NCBI GenBank assembly: GCA_022539475.1
Contig: VCMS01000026.1
Location: 46,556-110,555, forward strand
Direction of reading: 5' to 3'
DNA: 64,000 nucleotides
From: Gracilaria domingensis
Taxonomy: Eukaryota; Rhodophyta; Florideophyceae; Gracilariales; Gracilariaceae
The translations under genes and the position numbers were made by a program. Below are positions 21,286 to 30,721 of the stretch, piece after piece (position 1 is the stretch's first letter; every line of letters starts with the position of its first letter). The notes under the pieces are model-generated. The model had not been told where the DNA came from, did not search any database, and was given only the letters and a program-made list of their open reading frames with translations.

Positions 21286-22310
21286 ATGATCTCCAACACC
21301 CGTATCCGTACCGTCCGTGTTTTCTTCATTGCTGCTGCCGCACTCCTCACAACCGTAAGTGCCCGTGCATTCTGGCCAAACCCGCAAGCTCTCATTCCCG
21401 GTAAACCCACCGCTTCTGCACCATCGCTACAAGCATCAGTCCGCACTGGAAAGTCCTCCGATTCCATCATCAAATTTGCCATGGTCGGCGGTAAGGTGAA
21501 GATCTATGTCAACGGCGAGAAGAAAAAGGTTAAGTCAAACACCAAGCAACTTGAGCTCCCGCTCAAAACCAATGACGTCGTCGCATTCGAATGCACCAAA
21601 ACCGGCTCTCCCACCAAAAAGGCAGGCTTGATGGCCTCTATCAGCCACGAAGGAAAGACCTATCGCACTGGTGTCGACCGCTTCAGCACCCGTGGTGGCT
21701 TCGCGAGCTGGCCGACGTGGGAGAAAAAGCACTGGGACCACTTCAAGGTATATCTCGACAAGAAGACCGGTGTCACTCACAACTTTTGTCACTGGAATGA
21801 CGCCGACAAGATCGACAACGACTGGACGAGTATTGACTCAAAGGCCTCTTTCATTTGGGCACTCACCGGCAAGAATAACAAGGAGGCGGCTCGCACTGTG
21901 TTCATTCGATTTGTCGTTGGCGGTGAAGGTTGTTCCGCGCAACCAGTACAGATTGGTGCCGGCAAGAACGGCGACAATGGGGATGATGATGAGGACGATA
22001 CTGACGACGACAAGGATGAAACGAAGAAGGGCAAGGGCAAGGGCAAGGGCAAGGGCAAGGGCGATGGCGACGATGACGACGACGACGACGATGACGACGA
22101 CGACGACGAAAACAAGAAGGGCAAGGGTAAGGGCAAGGGCAAGGGCGATGACGACGATGACGACGATGACGACGATGACAACGACGATGACGACGAAAAG
22201 AAGAAGGGCAAGGGCAAGGGCAAGGACGATGACGACGATGACGACGACGACGACGAAAAGAAGAAGGGCAAGGGCAAGGGCAAGGGCAAGGGCAAGGGCG
22301 ATGATGACGA

Positions 22311-22346
<36 letters not shown>

Positions 22347-22574
22347 ACAGAAGAAGGGCAAGGGTAAGGGCAAGGGCAAGGGCAAGGGAAAGGGCGATGA
22401 CGGCGATGAAGACGACGACGACGACGACGAACAGAAGAAGGGCAAGGGTAAGGGCAAGGGCAAGGGCAAGGGCAAGGGCGATGACGGCGATGAAGACGAC
22501 GACGACGACGACGAACAGAAGAAGGGCAAGGGTAAGGGCAAGGGCAAGGGCAAGGGCAAGGGCAAGGGCGATGA

Positions 22575-22610
<36 letters not shown>

Positions 22611-23178
22611 CAATGACGAAAAGAAGAAGGGCAAGGGTAAGGGCAAGGGCAAGGGCAAGGGCGATGACGACGATGACGACGACGACGACGACGACGAAAA
22701 GAAGGGCAAGGGCAAGGGCGATGACGACGATGACGACGGCGACGACGGCGACGACGACGACGAAAAGAAGAAGGGCAAGGGCAAGGGCGATGACGACGAT
22801 GACGACGATAAGGACGAAAAGAAGAAGCGCTCTGGTCGAGTGCCGCACCCGAAGGACAAGGACGACACCACAAGTGATGACGGCGCCGGCAAGCACAGCA
22901 CTTTAGCTGGGCAAAGCGATTCGAGCAAACCAGACGACTTTTGCGCGTGCCAGCTCACCGAGCGCCAAGGTGGCGAGTGCTACGACATGGAGGAGCCCGG
23001 CGCCAGCTCCGGAAGGTGCAAACCGCGCGCGTGCGAGCCCAAGTTCGAATGCGTGGCATCGAGCAGCACAATGTGCGTCAAGCGTCGCGGAGGAAGCAAG
23101 GTGGTGATGGTGACTCCCAACAACTGCATGACGGAAACGGCGGACGATGTGGAGATGTTGCTTCCTTACGAAGGGTGA
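21286..23178 (+). CDS. Secreted block-charged protein, PYEG family member 1 (630 aa)
   Basis: Not recognised; defines the family with three other genes here. Signal peptide (VFFIAAAALLTTVSARA), then mature ARAFWPNP. The N-terminal domain (~residues 60-225) looks beta-rich: KVKIYVNGEKKKV, NDVVAFECTKTG, KAGLMASISHEGKTYRTG, a Trp-rich WPTWEKKHWDHF, FCHWNDADK, DSKASFIWAL and VFIRFVVGGEGC. Residues ~235-515 are ten alternating blocks of (KG)n and (D)n, a polyampholyte coded by AAGGGC and GAC/GAT repeats. The C-terminal domain has eight cysteines (DDFCACQL, GGECYD, GRCKPRACEP, FECVA, MCVKRRGG, NNC) and ends in LLPYEG. Inference: an extracellular matrix, adhesive or ion-binding protein. It shares a promoter region with the divergent 155-aa gene. 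Its twin at 42620-44248 has seven blocks. Confidence 0.85.
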
Positions 23179-23437
23179 TAAGCCATGAGATGTGGGCACG
23201 TAGTGATCCTGGAATGCAGAACATGGATGCGCCAAAGATCAACTGCGGGTTTAGAAGCAAACGGTAGAAAAGATAATGGTGCTTGAGTGCGGAAAGTACG
23301 TGTACTATGGATTGAGAACAAGTAGCAAACAGTAAATGTCATCGAAAACAGACGTGTGCGCAGAAGAGCCACGACGATCGCAGGCTGCAAATTGTGCGCC
23401 ATTGATAATGAGTGCGGAGACGAAAGTCATGAGCAAA

Positions 23438-23542
23438 ATGTGCGTCAAGCGTCGCGGAGGAAGCAAGGTGGTGATGGTAGCACCCAACAACTGCACGACG
23501 GAGACGGCGGACGACGCGGAGATGCTGCCCCCGTACGAGGGG
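23438..23542 (+). pseudogene. 3' fragment of a PYEG-family gene at the duplication boundary
   Basis: 35 codons, MCVKRRGGSKVVMVAPNNC... to LPPYEG, match the very end of the 630-aa protein but with GC-richer codons and some replacements (V to A, M to T). There is no stop after PYEG; the frame runs on to 23584. Nothing upstream belongs to a family gene: immediately before it is the end of the inverted-duplication arm. So this is a truncated third paralogue fused to the breakpoint. Confidence 0.8.
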
Positions 23543-24885
23543 TGCGCAACGGCTGGGGTGGCCGCAGCGCGCGCTCACGGGTAGGGGATGATAACGCGCA
23601 GAACCGCCAGCAGCGCCGCTGATCCATGTTGGGCAGAGGTTCTCACGACGGCTCCGCGCTTGCAAGGCTGCAAGCGCGCGAGGAGCGCCGCGGCGGACCA
23701 CCCAGTACAGCGTCATCCCACACGACCCAGGGACGCGGCGCTGGCGAGCAGCGCTGGTGAGCAGCCGGCGCCGGCCGCGCGCCAGCCGCCACGGCGCGCG
23801 CGCGCGCGCAGGCGCCACCGCGCGCGCGCGCGCCCAAAAAAGGCGGCACGCGCGCGCCACGCGGCGGCGCGCGCTCGACGGCGCGCGCCGCCGCAGCTGG
23901 CGGCGGCGCGCGCGCGCCGCCGCCGCGTGCGTAGATGCGCGCTACGTTTGACGCGTATCATACCGCGCGCGCGCGCGCGCCAGCGTTTTATACGCCGCCT
24001 GGCGGCCGCGCCGCGCGCGCGCTCGCTGCAAGGCGCCCGCCCGCCCGCCGCGTCGCCCTCGCCCTCGCCCCTCGCCCCTCGCCCCTCGCCCCTCGCCCCT
24101 CGCCCCTCGCCCTGCTCCTCCCCCACCACCACCCCCCACCGCCGCCGTCCAAGCCGCTTGCCGCCGCCGGGAGCGCGCGCCATGGATTACGCGCAGTACG
24201 TGAGCCGCCGGCCGCCGTCGCCGCCCAGCGCGCGCGCGCGCGCGCGCGCACGCGCGCCGGGCGCGTCGGCGTCGCTGTCGTCCGCGGCGTCCACCGTGTC
24301 GTCCGAGCCGGCGCCGGCGCCGCCGCCGGCGCCACTCAGCGCGGCGTCGCGCCCGCCGTTCCACACGGCCGAGGCGGTGTCGAGCCAGCTGCACCGCCGC
24401 GCGCTGCGCGACGAGTACGCGGCGCTGGCCGCGACGGTGCTGGCAAACGTGCAGCTGCAGCGGCGGCGCGAGCGGCACGAGCTCATCCGGCTGCGGCTGG
24501 AGGCGATGCTGGCGGCGTGCGACGACGCGCCGCACCGGCGCGTGCTGGCGCTGGCGCTGCGCAAGGTGCGCGCGCGGCTGGACGCGCTGGCGACGCAGGC
24601 GCGCGCGCTGGAGCACGCGCGCGGCCGCATGCGCGTCATCGAGGCGCGCCACTTCCACGGCGCGGGCGCGCGCGCGCGCGCCGTCGCGCCGCGCCTGCGC
24701 GCGCTGCAGCTGCGGCGCGAGCACGTCGCCACGCTGGTGGAGCACATCCGCTGCACGCTGCACGACCAGGAGCGCATCCTGCAGCTGCTGGCCGCGCTGG
24801 CGGCCACGCTCGCGCGCCTGTACGCGCTCGTGTCGCACGTGAACCGCGCGGCCGGCGAGCCGCGCGAGCGCGCGGCCGCGTACGT

Positions 24886-24917
<32 letters not shown>

Positions 24918-27330
24918 GCGCGCCGCGCGGGAGCTCGTTCACGCACGAGGAGCGCGCGCGCCGCTCGTCGGCCGCCGCGCGCCGCGCGCGCGTGGCGCCG
25001 TTTGCAGCCGCGTCGTCGGCGGAGCAGCCCAAGTCCGCCGGCAGCGCGTGGCTTGGAGCCGACCGCGCGCGCGCGCGCGCCGACCGCAGCAACACGCGCT
25101 GCGACCGCCACGCCGGCCGCGCGCGCACGCTGCGCACGCAGCGCTCGCTGCCGCAGCGCGGCGCGCAAAACCGCCGGCTGCCGTTCGTGGTCAAGCGCGC
25201 GCTGTCGTACAACGCGTCGTCGGCGCACAGCGCGTGCGCCGCTCCGTCGCAGCCGCTGTGCGTGAATCGGAGCAACAGCGCTCACGAGCGAACCGCCACG
25301 CAGAGCGAGCCGCGGCTGTCGTTGAGCGACACGCTCAAGACAAACACAACGCCGTCGGCTGCGGCGAAAAGCTCGCGCTCATTTGGTGGTGGTGGTGGTG
25401 GCGGCGCGACGCACAGCTTTGCAGACGCGGATGCGCAGTCTGGCAGCAGCCCGGTGAGTCCGCACATGCGGCCGTTTGAGCACTGCTCGCTGGAGGATAG
25501 CATTGAGCACGCGCACGGCGGCGACGGCGATGAGGCGCAGCTGGAGCAGGCGGTGCTTCTGGACATCGACTCTCTCTGCACCGAGGCGTCGTCGGTGCTG
25601 TCTTCGTCGCGCGGCACGCAGCCCGAAATGGTTGAGAAGCGCTCGTCGTCGTCGCTGTTTGGCGGCGAAGGCAAGCGCGGCCTCGGCTTCAACCGGCTTG
25701 GCTTTCCCCGCGTTCGCACGTGGTCGCAGATCCGCAAGCTGTGGGGCGAGGTGAACGAGCTGTACGCGGTGGTGCTGACGCACGGGCCGCACCTGCTGGA
25801 GGAGAAGATCGTGAGCACGTCTTCGGTGCAGCACGGCGTGCTGGGCGAGTGGATCTCGCCGCGAAAGGGGCGCACGTCGGGCATGAAGGGCACGGTGCAC
25901 AAGACGATTGTGGCGGAGGCGGTGAGGAAAGTGGACGATGTGGTGTCGTGGCAGCAGAAGCTGATTGTGGCGATCAGGAGAGACAGCCTGGAGCAGCACA
26001 AGACGCTGCTGGAGGCGGACATGGTGATTTCAGAGGCTTACTTGCAATCGCTGCGGTCGCAGCCCATGTCGACATGAGCGCTTGTGCGGCTTGCTTGTGC
26101 GCCACACGCCATCTACGCCGGCTGTGGCGCGGAGAGCGCGCCGCCTTTGACGGGCGTTTCGCTAGTAGTTTTGTACAGGGCGTAGCCGCGGCTGACGTAG
26201 TGCGGTATGAGTACAGCGTAGGGTGTGCGTGCCGCGTTCGGTCACCCCCGAGCCTGCGTGATGATTCGCGCCGCCGCCGCCGCGCGCCGCCGCGCGCGAG
26301 CGGCTGGCCGTGACGCGCCCGCGCGAGCGCCACGCTCGCTCGCGCCGCCGCCGCCGCCGCCGCCGCCGCGTCGCGAGACGGCCGCGTCCAGCTTGCGCGC
26401 GCGCGCGCGCGCCGCCGTCTCGCGAGCGCGCGCGCCGCGCCGCCGCGCCGCCGCGCCGCCGCGCGCTAGCCTTCCTGCCGCCCCCGCCCGCGCACGGCGC
26501 GCCGGTGGAACGCGCGTCCACCGTATCGAGAGCTTCGCCCCCCCCCCCCGCCCAGCCCAAAAAAACGTAGCACCCGCGCGCGCGCGCGCCCTTCCCGCGC
26601 CGCCGCCGCCACCGCCGCCCGCGCGCCGCCCCCACGCCGCCGCGCCACCGCCCGCCCGCGCCATGCTGCCGCACGAGCGCTACGCGCAGCTGTGCGCCGC
26701 GCACGGCCACGCGCCGGACGCCGCGCTGCACGCCGAGCTGCGCGCGCGCGCCGCCACGCTGCACCTGCGCTCCGACGCGCAGCTCACGCTGCTGGCGCCG
26801 CTGTTCGAGCAGAGCGCCGCCGCGGCGCTGGCGCACGTCACGCAGCTGGTCGTGCGCGCCGCCGCCGTCTCCAGCCGCGCGCTGGCCGCGCTGCTGTCGG
26901 TGGTGCGCTCGCACCGCGCGCTCACCGCGCTCAGCCTGGCCGGCGTGCGGCTGGACGCCGCCGCCTTCGTCGCCATCTTCTCCGCGCTGGCCGCCGCGCC
27001 GCGCGGCCGCGTCAGCCGCCTCAACCTGGCGCGCACGGGGCTGGATGCGCGCGCCGCCGCCGCCGTGGCGCCGTTTCTGAGCGGCCAGCTTGCGGCGCTG
27101 CTGCACTTGGACCTGTCCAACAACCGCGCCAATCAACGTGGCGTGCGCATTGTGCGCAAGTATGTGGCGCTGCGCGACGCCGGCCTGCCGCCGCTGCACG
27201 TCGATCTCAGCGGCAATCTCGTCGTCGTCGAGACGCTCAACGCCCTCACGCACGGCGTGGGCGCCGTGCTTTCGCTGCCGGCCGCCGCGCTCATGCTGCG
27301 ACGCGCCGTGTTGCAGCACGCGCCCGTTCC
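23500..27330. other. Very GC-rich block with alternating CG tracts
   Basis: Composition changes sharply near 23500 and returns to average near 27330. Inside are many (GC)n runs (for example 23798-23830, 24225-24255, 26396-26412, 26573-26590) that could adopt Z-DNA. Long open frames appear in all six frames because stop codons are rare. I support only two genes here (24182-26077 and 26663-27857). The intervals 23543-24181 and 26078-26662 hold no gene I can support; both contain (CGC)n or (GCG)n arrays and CCCCTCG repeats (24065-24115). Confidence 0.8.
24182..26077 (+). CDS. Ala/Arg/Pro-rich protein with helical core and conserved-looking C-terminus, 631 aa
   Basis: Not recognised. The start is the ATG at 24182 (MDYAQYVSRRPPSPPS), preceded by a CG-rich leader. 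Layout: a disordered Pro/Ala/Arg N-terminus (~1-60); a helical stretch (~60-225) rich in Arg/Ala/Leu with heptad-like spacing (HRRALRDEYAALAATVLANV, RARLDALATQARALEHARGR); poly-Pro (10 residues) then a basic disordered middle; a Ser/Asp-rich segment; and a more normal C-terminal ~130 residues (TWSQIRKLWGEVNELYAVVL, GEWISPRKGRTSGMKGTVHK, WQQKLIVAIRRDSLEQHKTL). Of the six open frames this one has the most protein-like composition, and it retains structure into the less biased 3' end. A cytoskeletal or nuclear role would be guesswork. Confidence 0.6.
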
Positions 27331-27857
27331 GATACTCGCCAGCGTCGCCGTCTTCTTGTTCTCGCTCTTCACGCTGTTGACGTCGAGTTGCGTGTATCAC
27401 TGCTGTTTTCGACGCCCTGCCGCGTCTAGATGCATGCGTCGAGCCGATCATTGCTCCATTTTCTTGCTCATCGCGGGCACGTACACCCCGTTTGTGCTGA
27501 TATACGCTGCATCCTCTGTTTATGCGCGGTCCGATAACCCTGTTTAGCGTGTGGAGTTGCGCAATTATCGGCATTTATCGCAGTGTTCGCGCCTTGGGAA
27601 CCAATCGTAGCCGCGCGCTGTTTGCGTTGCTCACGGGCTGGTTGGGATCGTTTTCCGCCCGCACGCTTGTGGAGAGGATGCAAACAGGCGCTTTGCAACT
27701 TGTCGTTTTGGGAGGAGTTGTTTACTCTGTCGGCATCGTATTTTACCTTCTGGGTAAAAAGCGCCCCATGATGCATGTCATCTGGCATCTCGCCGTTTTG
27801 CTGGGCGGTGGTTTGCACTATGCCGCTATATGGCAGTATGTTCTGGCATCGGTTTGA
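26663..27857 (+). CDS. LRR - hemolysin III/PAQR-type membrane protein fusion, frameshifted
   Basis: From ATG 26663: about 185 residues of leucine-rich repeats of the RNase-inhibitor kind (LTALSLAGVRLDAAAF, VSRLNLARTGLDARAAAA, LLHLDLSNNRANQRG, LHVDLSGN), then directly the HlyIII/PAQR fold: VETLNALTHGVGAVLSL, the S..YH motif (TSSCVYHCC), RADHCSIFLLIAGTYTPF, and after the frame change FSVWSCAII, GGVVYSVGIVFY and the H..WH motif (MMHVIWHLAVLLGG). These are the metal-site residues of the family. The first frame ends at 27547 (TAG); the rest is read from about 27522 in the +1 frame to 27857, and the join falls where no residues are missing. Either a one-base sequence error or a real mutation. Family members are seven-helix membrane proteins. 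The N-terminal half is in the GC-rich block, the membrane half is not. Confidence 0.75.
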
Positions 27858-28810
27858 ATCCCAACACAATTCTCAGCGCACCGTCCAAGTTACTTGTATC
27901 AGCACAATAGGAGCAGTCCAAAGCGCCCGCCCGGTTATGCTCTCCATCATGGACTGCCACAATCACCCACATTTGTACAACTAGCTTTTCCCGTTCCTCA
28001 AGTTGTTTTCATATGCTGCGCTTCTCATTCATGCTTACGATCGCTTCAAATTCTTCCCAACAAGCTCCTCACATGATGGAAAGAATGCAATTTTGCCCCG
28101 GCTTTGTACGCCTTGTATTCAAACTTGGCTACACGTTTGGCATATCTGATCCACAACTACTACGTCAGGAAAAACGTATGTCCAAGCTTCCAGATAGTTA
28201 CACAACTGTTCCACGCCATCAGTATCAGGTAATTCGTTTTGAATGCTATGGGGCACTTCATCCCAGTTCGTGTTTTATTCCGGCGTTCTCTCTCAAATTT
28301 TCAACCACGCACACCGCAGCTTGGGCGTCGTCATCTCCTCTCTTGCCTGCCCCAAGGCGCCGATTGCTTCAACATCTTAACTGCATTTAGCGGTTCATGG
28401 TTTACATGCCCACAGAAGCACATTTCCAAATAGCACAGAAAGGAGAAGGCTAATCCTTTTTTCTCGTTTCCATCCCGATTGAGGTGTCCACGCAATCGAA
28501 TGCGCATGCAATTCGTGAGAATCACAGGGTTGTTCATGAAAACCTTGGTGTGCAACGTCCGTATTCTTTCTTTCGGAACCAAATCATTTACCCAGGGTAT
28601 GATATGGCAATCTAGATCATTCTTTTGGGGGGTTATGTAATCCTAAGGTTTCCTTCCCAGACATATTGTGAAGTACTGTGTGGGCATTTTTTCTTTCTTC
28701 AACAACGTTTGCCCAGAACAATGTAGTGGGACAACAAACATCATGAGCAAAGAGAGTTCACTAAATCATCTGCTCATTGTTCAGCGGGGTGAGGGACGTG
28801 GGCGCGGTAC
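27858..28810. other. Intergenic ~0.95 kb, no gene seen
   Basis: Average composition, with short open frames on both strands (28013-28390, 28331-28582) that carry no recognisable domain. The right end is the upstream region of the 321-aa PYEG-family gene. Confidence 0.5.
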
Positions 28811-28818
28811 TATAAAAG
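28811..28818 (+). promoter_or_regulatory. TATA box of the 321-aa PYEG-family gene
   Basis: GGTACTATAAAAGAAAC, TATAAAAG core 136 bp before the ATG at 28954. It has the same ACTATAAAAG decamer as the other three family promoters, but without the C-run just downstream. Confidence 0.75.
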
Positions 28819-28953
28819 AAACTTCGTCGGACTGCATCCTCATCAACCAATCCTTCCTGGCCAGCTTTCTCACCGTTCCAACCTACGATCCCGACTACTC
28901 TCTCTTCGCCAACGTTCGCGTAATAACTGACTAACTGCGGCGAAATATTAGAA

Positions 28954-29919
28954 ATGAAGACGTCTTTTGCTACCCTTCTGTGTCTGATTGCCGCCTTGTT
29001 AACTGCCGTTCGCGGTCGATCTTTTTGGGGGGCACTGTACAACAACACCTTCGGCAATCCACCCTCTCTTCTTCCTTCCCTGAAACCCACTGCAAGGTTT
29101 CTTCATGGAAACCATGCGATCATCAAATTCTCTGCATACAGTGGAAAGGCTGTTCTGTTCGTAAACGGAATAAGGAAGAGAAAGGCTGGAGTTACTCCGA
29201 GCTACATCAGACTGTTCCTGATTCAACATGATGTTGTGGCATTCAAGTTAAAGAGGTTTGGAGAACTGGCAGGGCTGATGGCAACTATCAAGTGGGGCAA
29301 GGAAACATATCGCACTGGAGTTGATCGTTTCACTGTCAGTGAAGATTATCACGCATGGGAGGCATGGGAGAAACAGGCGTGGAATGCACTTGTCACTTAC
29401 AAGGATGGGAAAACAGGCGTTGTGCATACATTCTGCCACTGGGATTTGGCGAGCAAGACAGGCACTACCACAAACAAGTTTGACAGCAAGGCTTCTTTCG
29501 TTTCAAGACTCATCGCAAATCATCAGAAACCAACTGGTGCTGTCTTCGTTCGATTCGTGATCGGGGGAGAGAATTGCAAGCTAACAAAAGATGATCAGGA
29601 AGAGGGCGGTGATGACAACTCCAAGGTAGACGATTCAGAGAGGGTAAGTGGGAGCAATGACGATGGGGATTCTAGTGGCTTTTGTGCTTGCAAACTTACT
29701 GACGGGAGAGGTGGCGAGTGCTACGACATGGAACAACCTAATGCGGTCTCTGGACGATGCACAAAGCGCCCATGTCAGCCATCTTTCGAATGCGTTGCTT
29801 CAAGTGAGCAGGTTTGTGTCAGGCGTGTAGGTGGAACCAGGGTGATCATGGAAACTCCCAACTATTGCAAGACAATCACGGCAGATGACATGGAGACCCT
29901 GGTGCCATACGAGGGCTGA
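28954..29919 (+). CDS. Secreted protein, PYEG family member 2 (321 aa)
   Basis: Short member of the family. Signal peptide (MKTSFATLLCLIAALLTAVR), then a mature start like RSFWGALYNNTFGNP. The N-terminal domain keeps all landmarks: KAVLFVNGIRKRK, LAGLMATIKWGKETYRTGVD, WEAWEKQAWNALVTYKDG, TFCHWDLASKTG, DSKASFVSRL, VFVRFVIGGENC. The linker is only ~40 residues, acidic (EEGGDDNSKVDDSERVSGSN), with no KG blocks. The C-terminal eight-Cys domain is intact (GFCACKL, GGECYDME, GRCTKRPCQP, FECVA, VCVRRVGG, NYC) and ends LVPYEG. Comparison with the long members shows that the charged block is an add-on between two conserved domains. Single exon, own TATA box. Extracellular location is inferred from the signal peptide; function unknown. 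Confidence 0.85.
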   Translation: MKTSFATLLCLIAALLTAVRGRSFWGALYNNTFGNPPSLLPSLKPTARFLHGNHAIIKFSAYSGKAVLFVNGIRKRKAGVTPSYIRLFLIQHDVVAFKLKRFGELAGLMATIKWGKETYRTGVDRFTVSEDYHAWEAWEKQAWNALVTYKDGKTGVVHTFCHWDLASKTGTTTNKFDSKASFVSRLIANHQKPTGAVFVRFVIGGENCKLTKDDQEEGGDDNSKVDDSERVSGSNDDGDSSGFCACKLTDGRGGECYDMEQPNAVSGRCTKRPCQPSFECVASSEQVCVRRVGGTRVIMETPNYCKTITADDMETLVPYEG

Positions 29920-30721
29920 GAGGTGAGGTTCCGAACTCCATTACATATTAGTGGCGAAGATGTAGAGGCAGACCTTTGCAAAAGAGCAGAGTGCATTGCT
30001 CGAACGAGTCTTATTCTGTAGTTAAAAGAAAGCAAACAGTAAACATCCGCAAGAGATCAACGCAATGTGCACATGGCCTACAACGTTCCAATCACATCAG
30101 TGTGTCTGTGGGCGATTTCCTTCTAGTTCTGTTGCTCATCAAATACTGGTTGTGATTAGTACTTCCTCTCGTTCAGACCCGCATTCCCTAATATTAACTC
30201 GAGTGCATCTAGGCTTGATGTAGCTGCTAGATCTTCAAAGTTTCTTGTGCGCATGTTTTTATTCAATTGCAGCCCTTGTTCTGTCTCGCACTCGACAAAC
30301 TACTTCATGTTTTACACATGGCGGGTAGTTGCAGGAAGCATGATACTTTCGAGGCTTGCAGTCAAGCTCAACTTCAACTTCTACGCCTTCATGTAAAAAT
30401 CTCTTGGAGAAAAGTCCTTAAGGTGCTTATCCCGCAGACGAGTTCCATCATAAGCTAAACACATACGATATGCAAGATTTCAAGTTGTAAACGCGTGAAA
30501 GTCGGACAAAGAAATAGACCCAGAATACCAGAGAAATTCATTCCACTTTTGGGTTCAGGGTTCAAATGGGAGCAAAAACGTCTTCCACAGATCTCTCTTC
30601 CTTCATCCTTCGCACAAAAGCTTCGAACAAAATGCTCGTACAATAAACGATTTACGCATAACTCACTCACCCCCGCCGCATAACCGCACTAGTATCAATC
30701 ACAACCACCACATGCGGATAC
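29920..30721. other. Intergenic ~0.8 kb, no gene seen
   Basis: 3' flanks of two convergent genes. Short open frames lack domains. No repeat or RNA gene recognised. Confidence 0.5.

Larger units (their letters stand above)
18108..23436. repeat. Left arm of ~5.2 kb inverted duplication
   Basis: Everything from about 18108 to 23436 recurs in reverse complement at 42346-47490. The arm holds a gene fragment (18225-18275), RepA copy 3, a SINE-like insertion, the 155-aa gene and the 630-aa gene with their shared promoter region. The 155-aa reading frames of the two arms translate identically. Divergence rises towards both ends of the arm, and the (KG)n/(D)n coding block differs in length. Outer boundary: GAAAGTCATGAG at 23421-23432 matches CTCATGACTTTC at 42347-42358. 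Confidence 0.92.

Noticed and set aside
22021-22830. CRISPR-like or minisatellite array
   Set aside because: Short-period coding repeat with no spacers; reads as protein blocks in one frame.
21671-22958. Several very long open frames (over 300 codons) on both strands across the charged repeat of the 630-aa gene, and the same at 42840-43863
   Set aside because: GAC/GAT and AAGGGC repeats contain no stop in any frame, so every frame is open; only the KG/D frame joins to conserved domains on both sides.
23942-27574. Long minus-strand and alternative plus-strand frames in the GC-rich block (up to ~510 codons)
   Set aside because: Stop codons are rare at this composition; the frames are Arg/Ala-only, without domains, and overlap better candidates.
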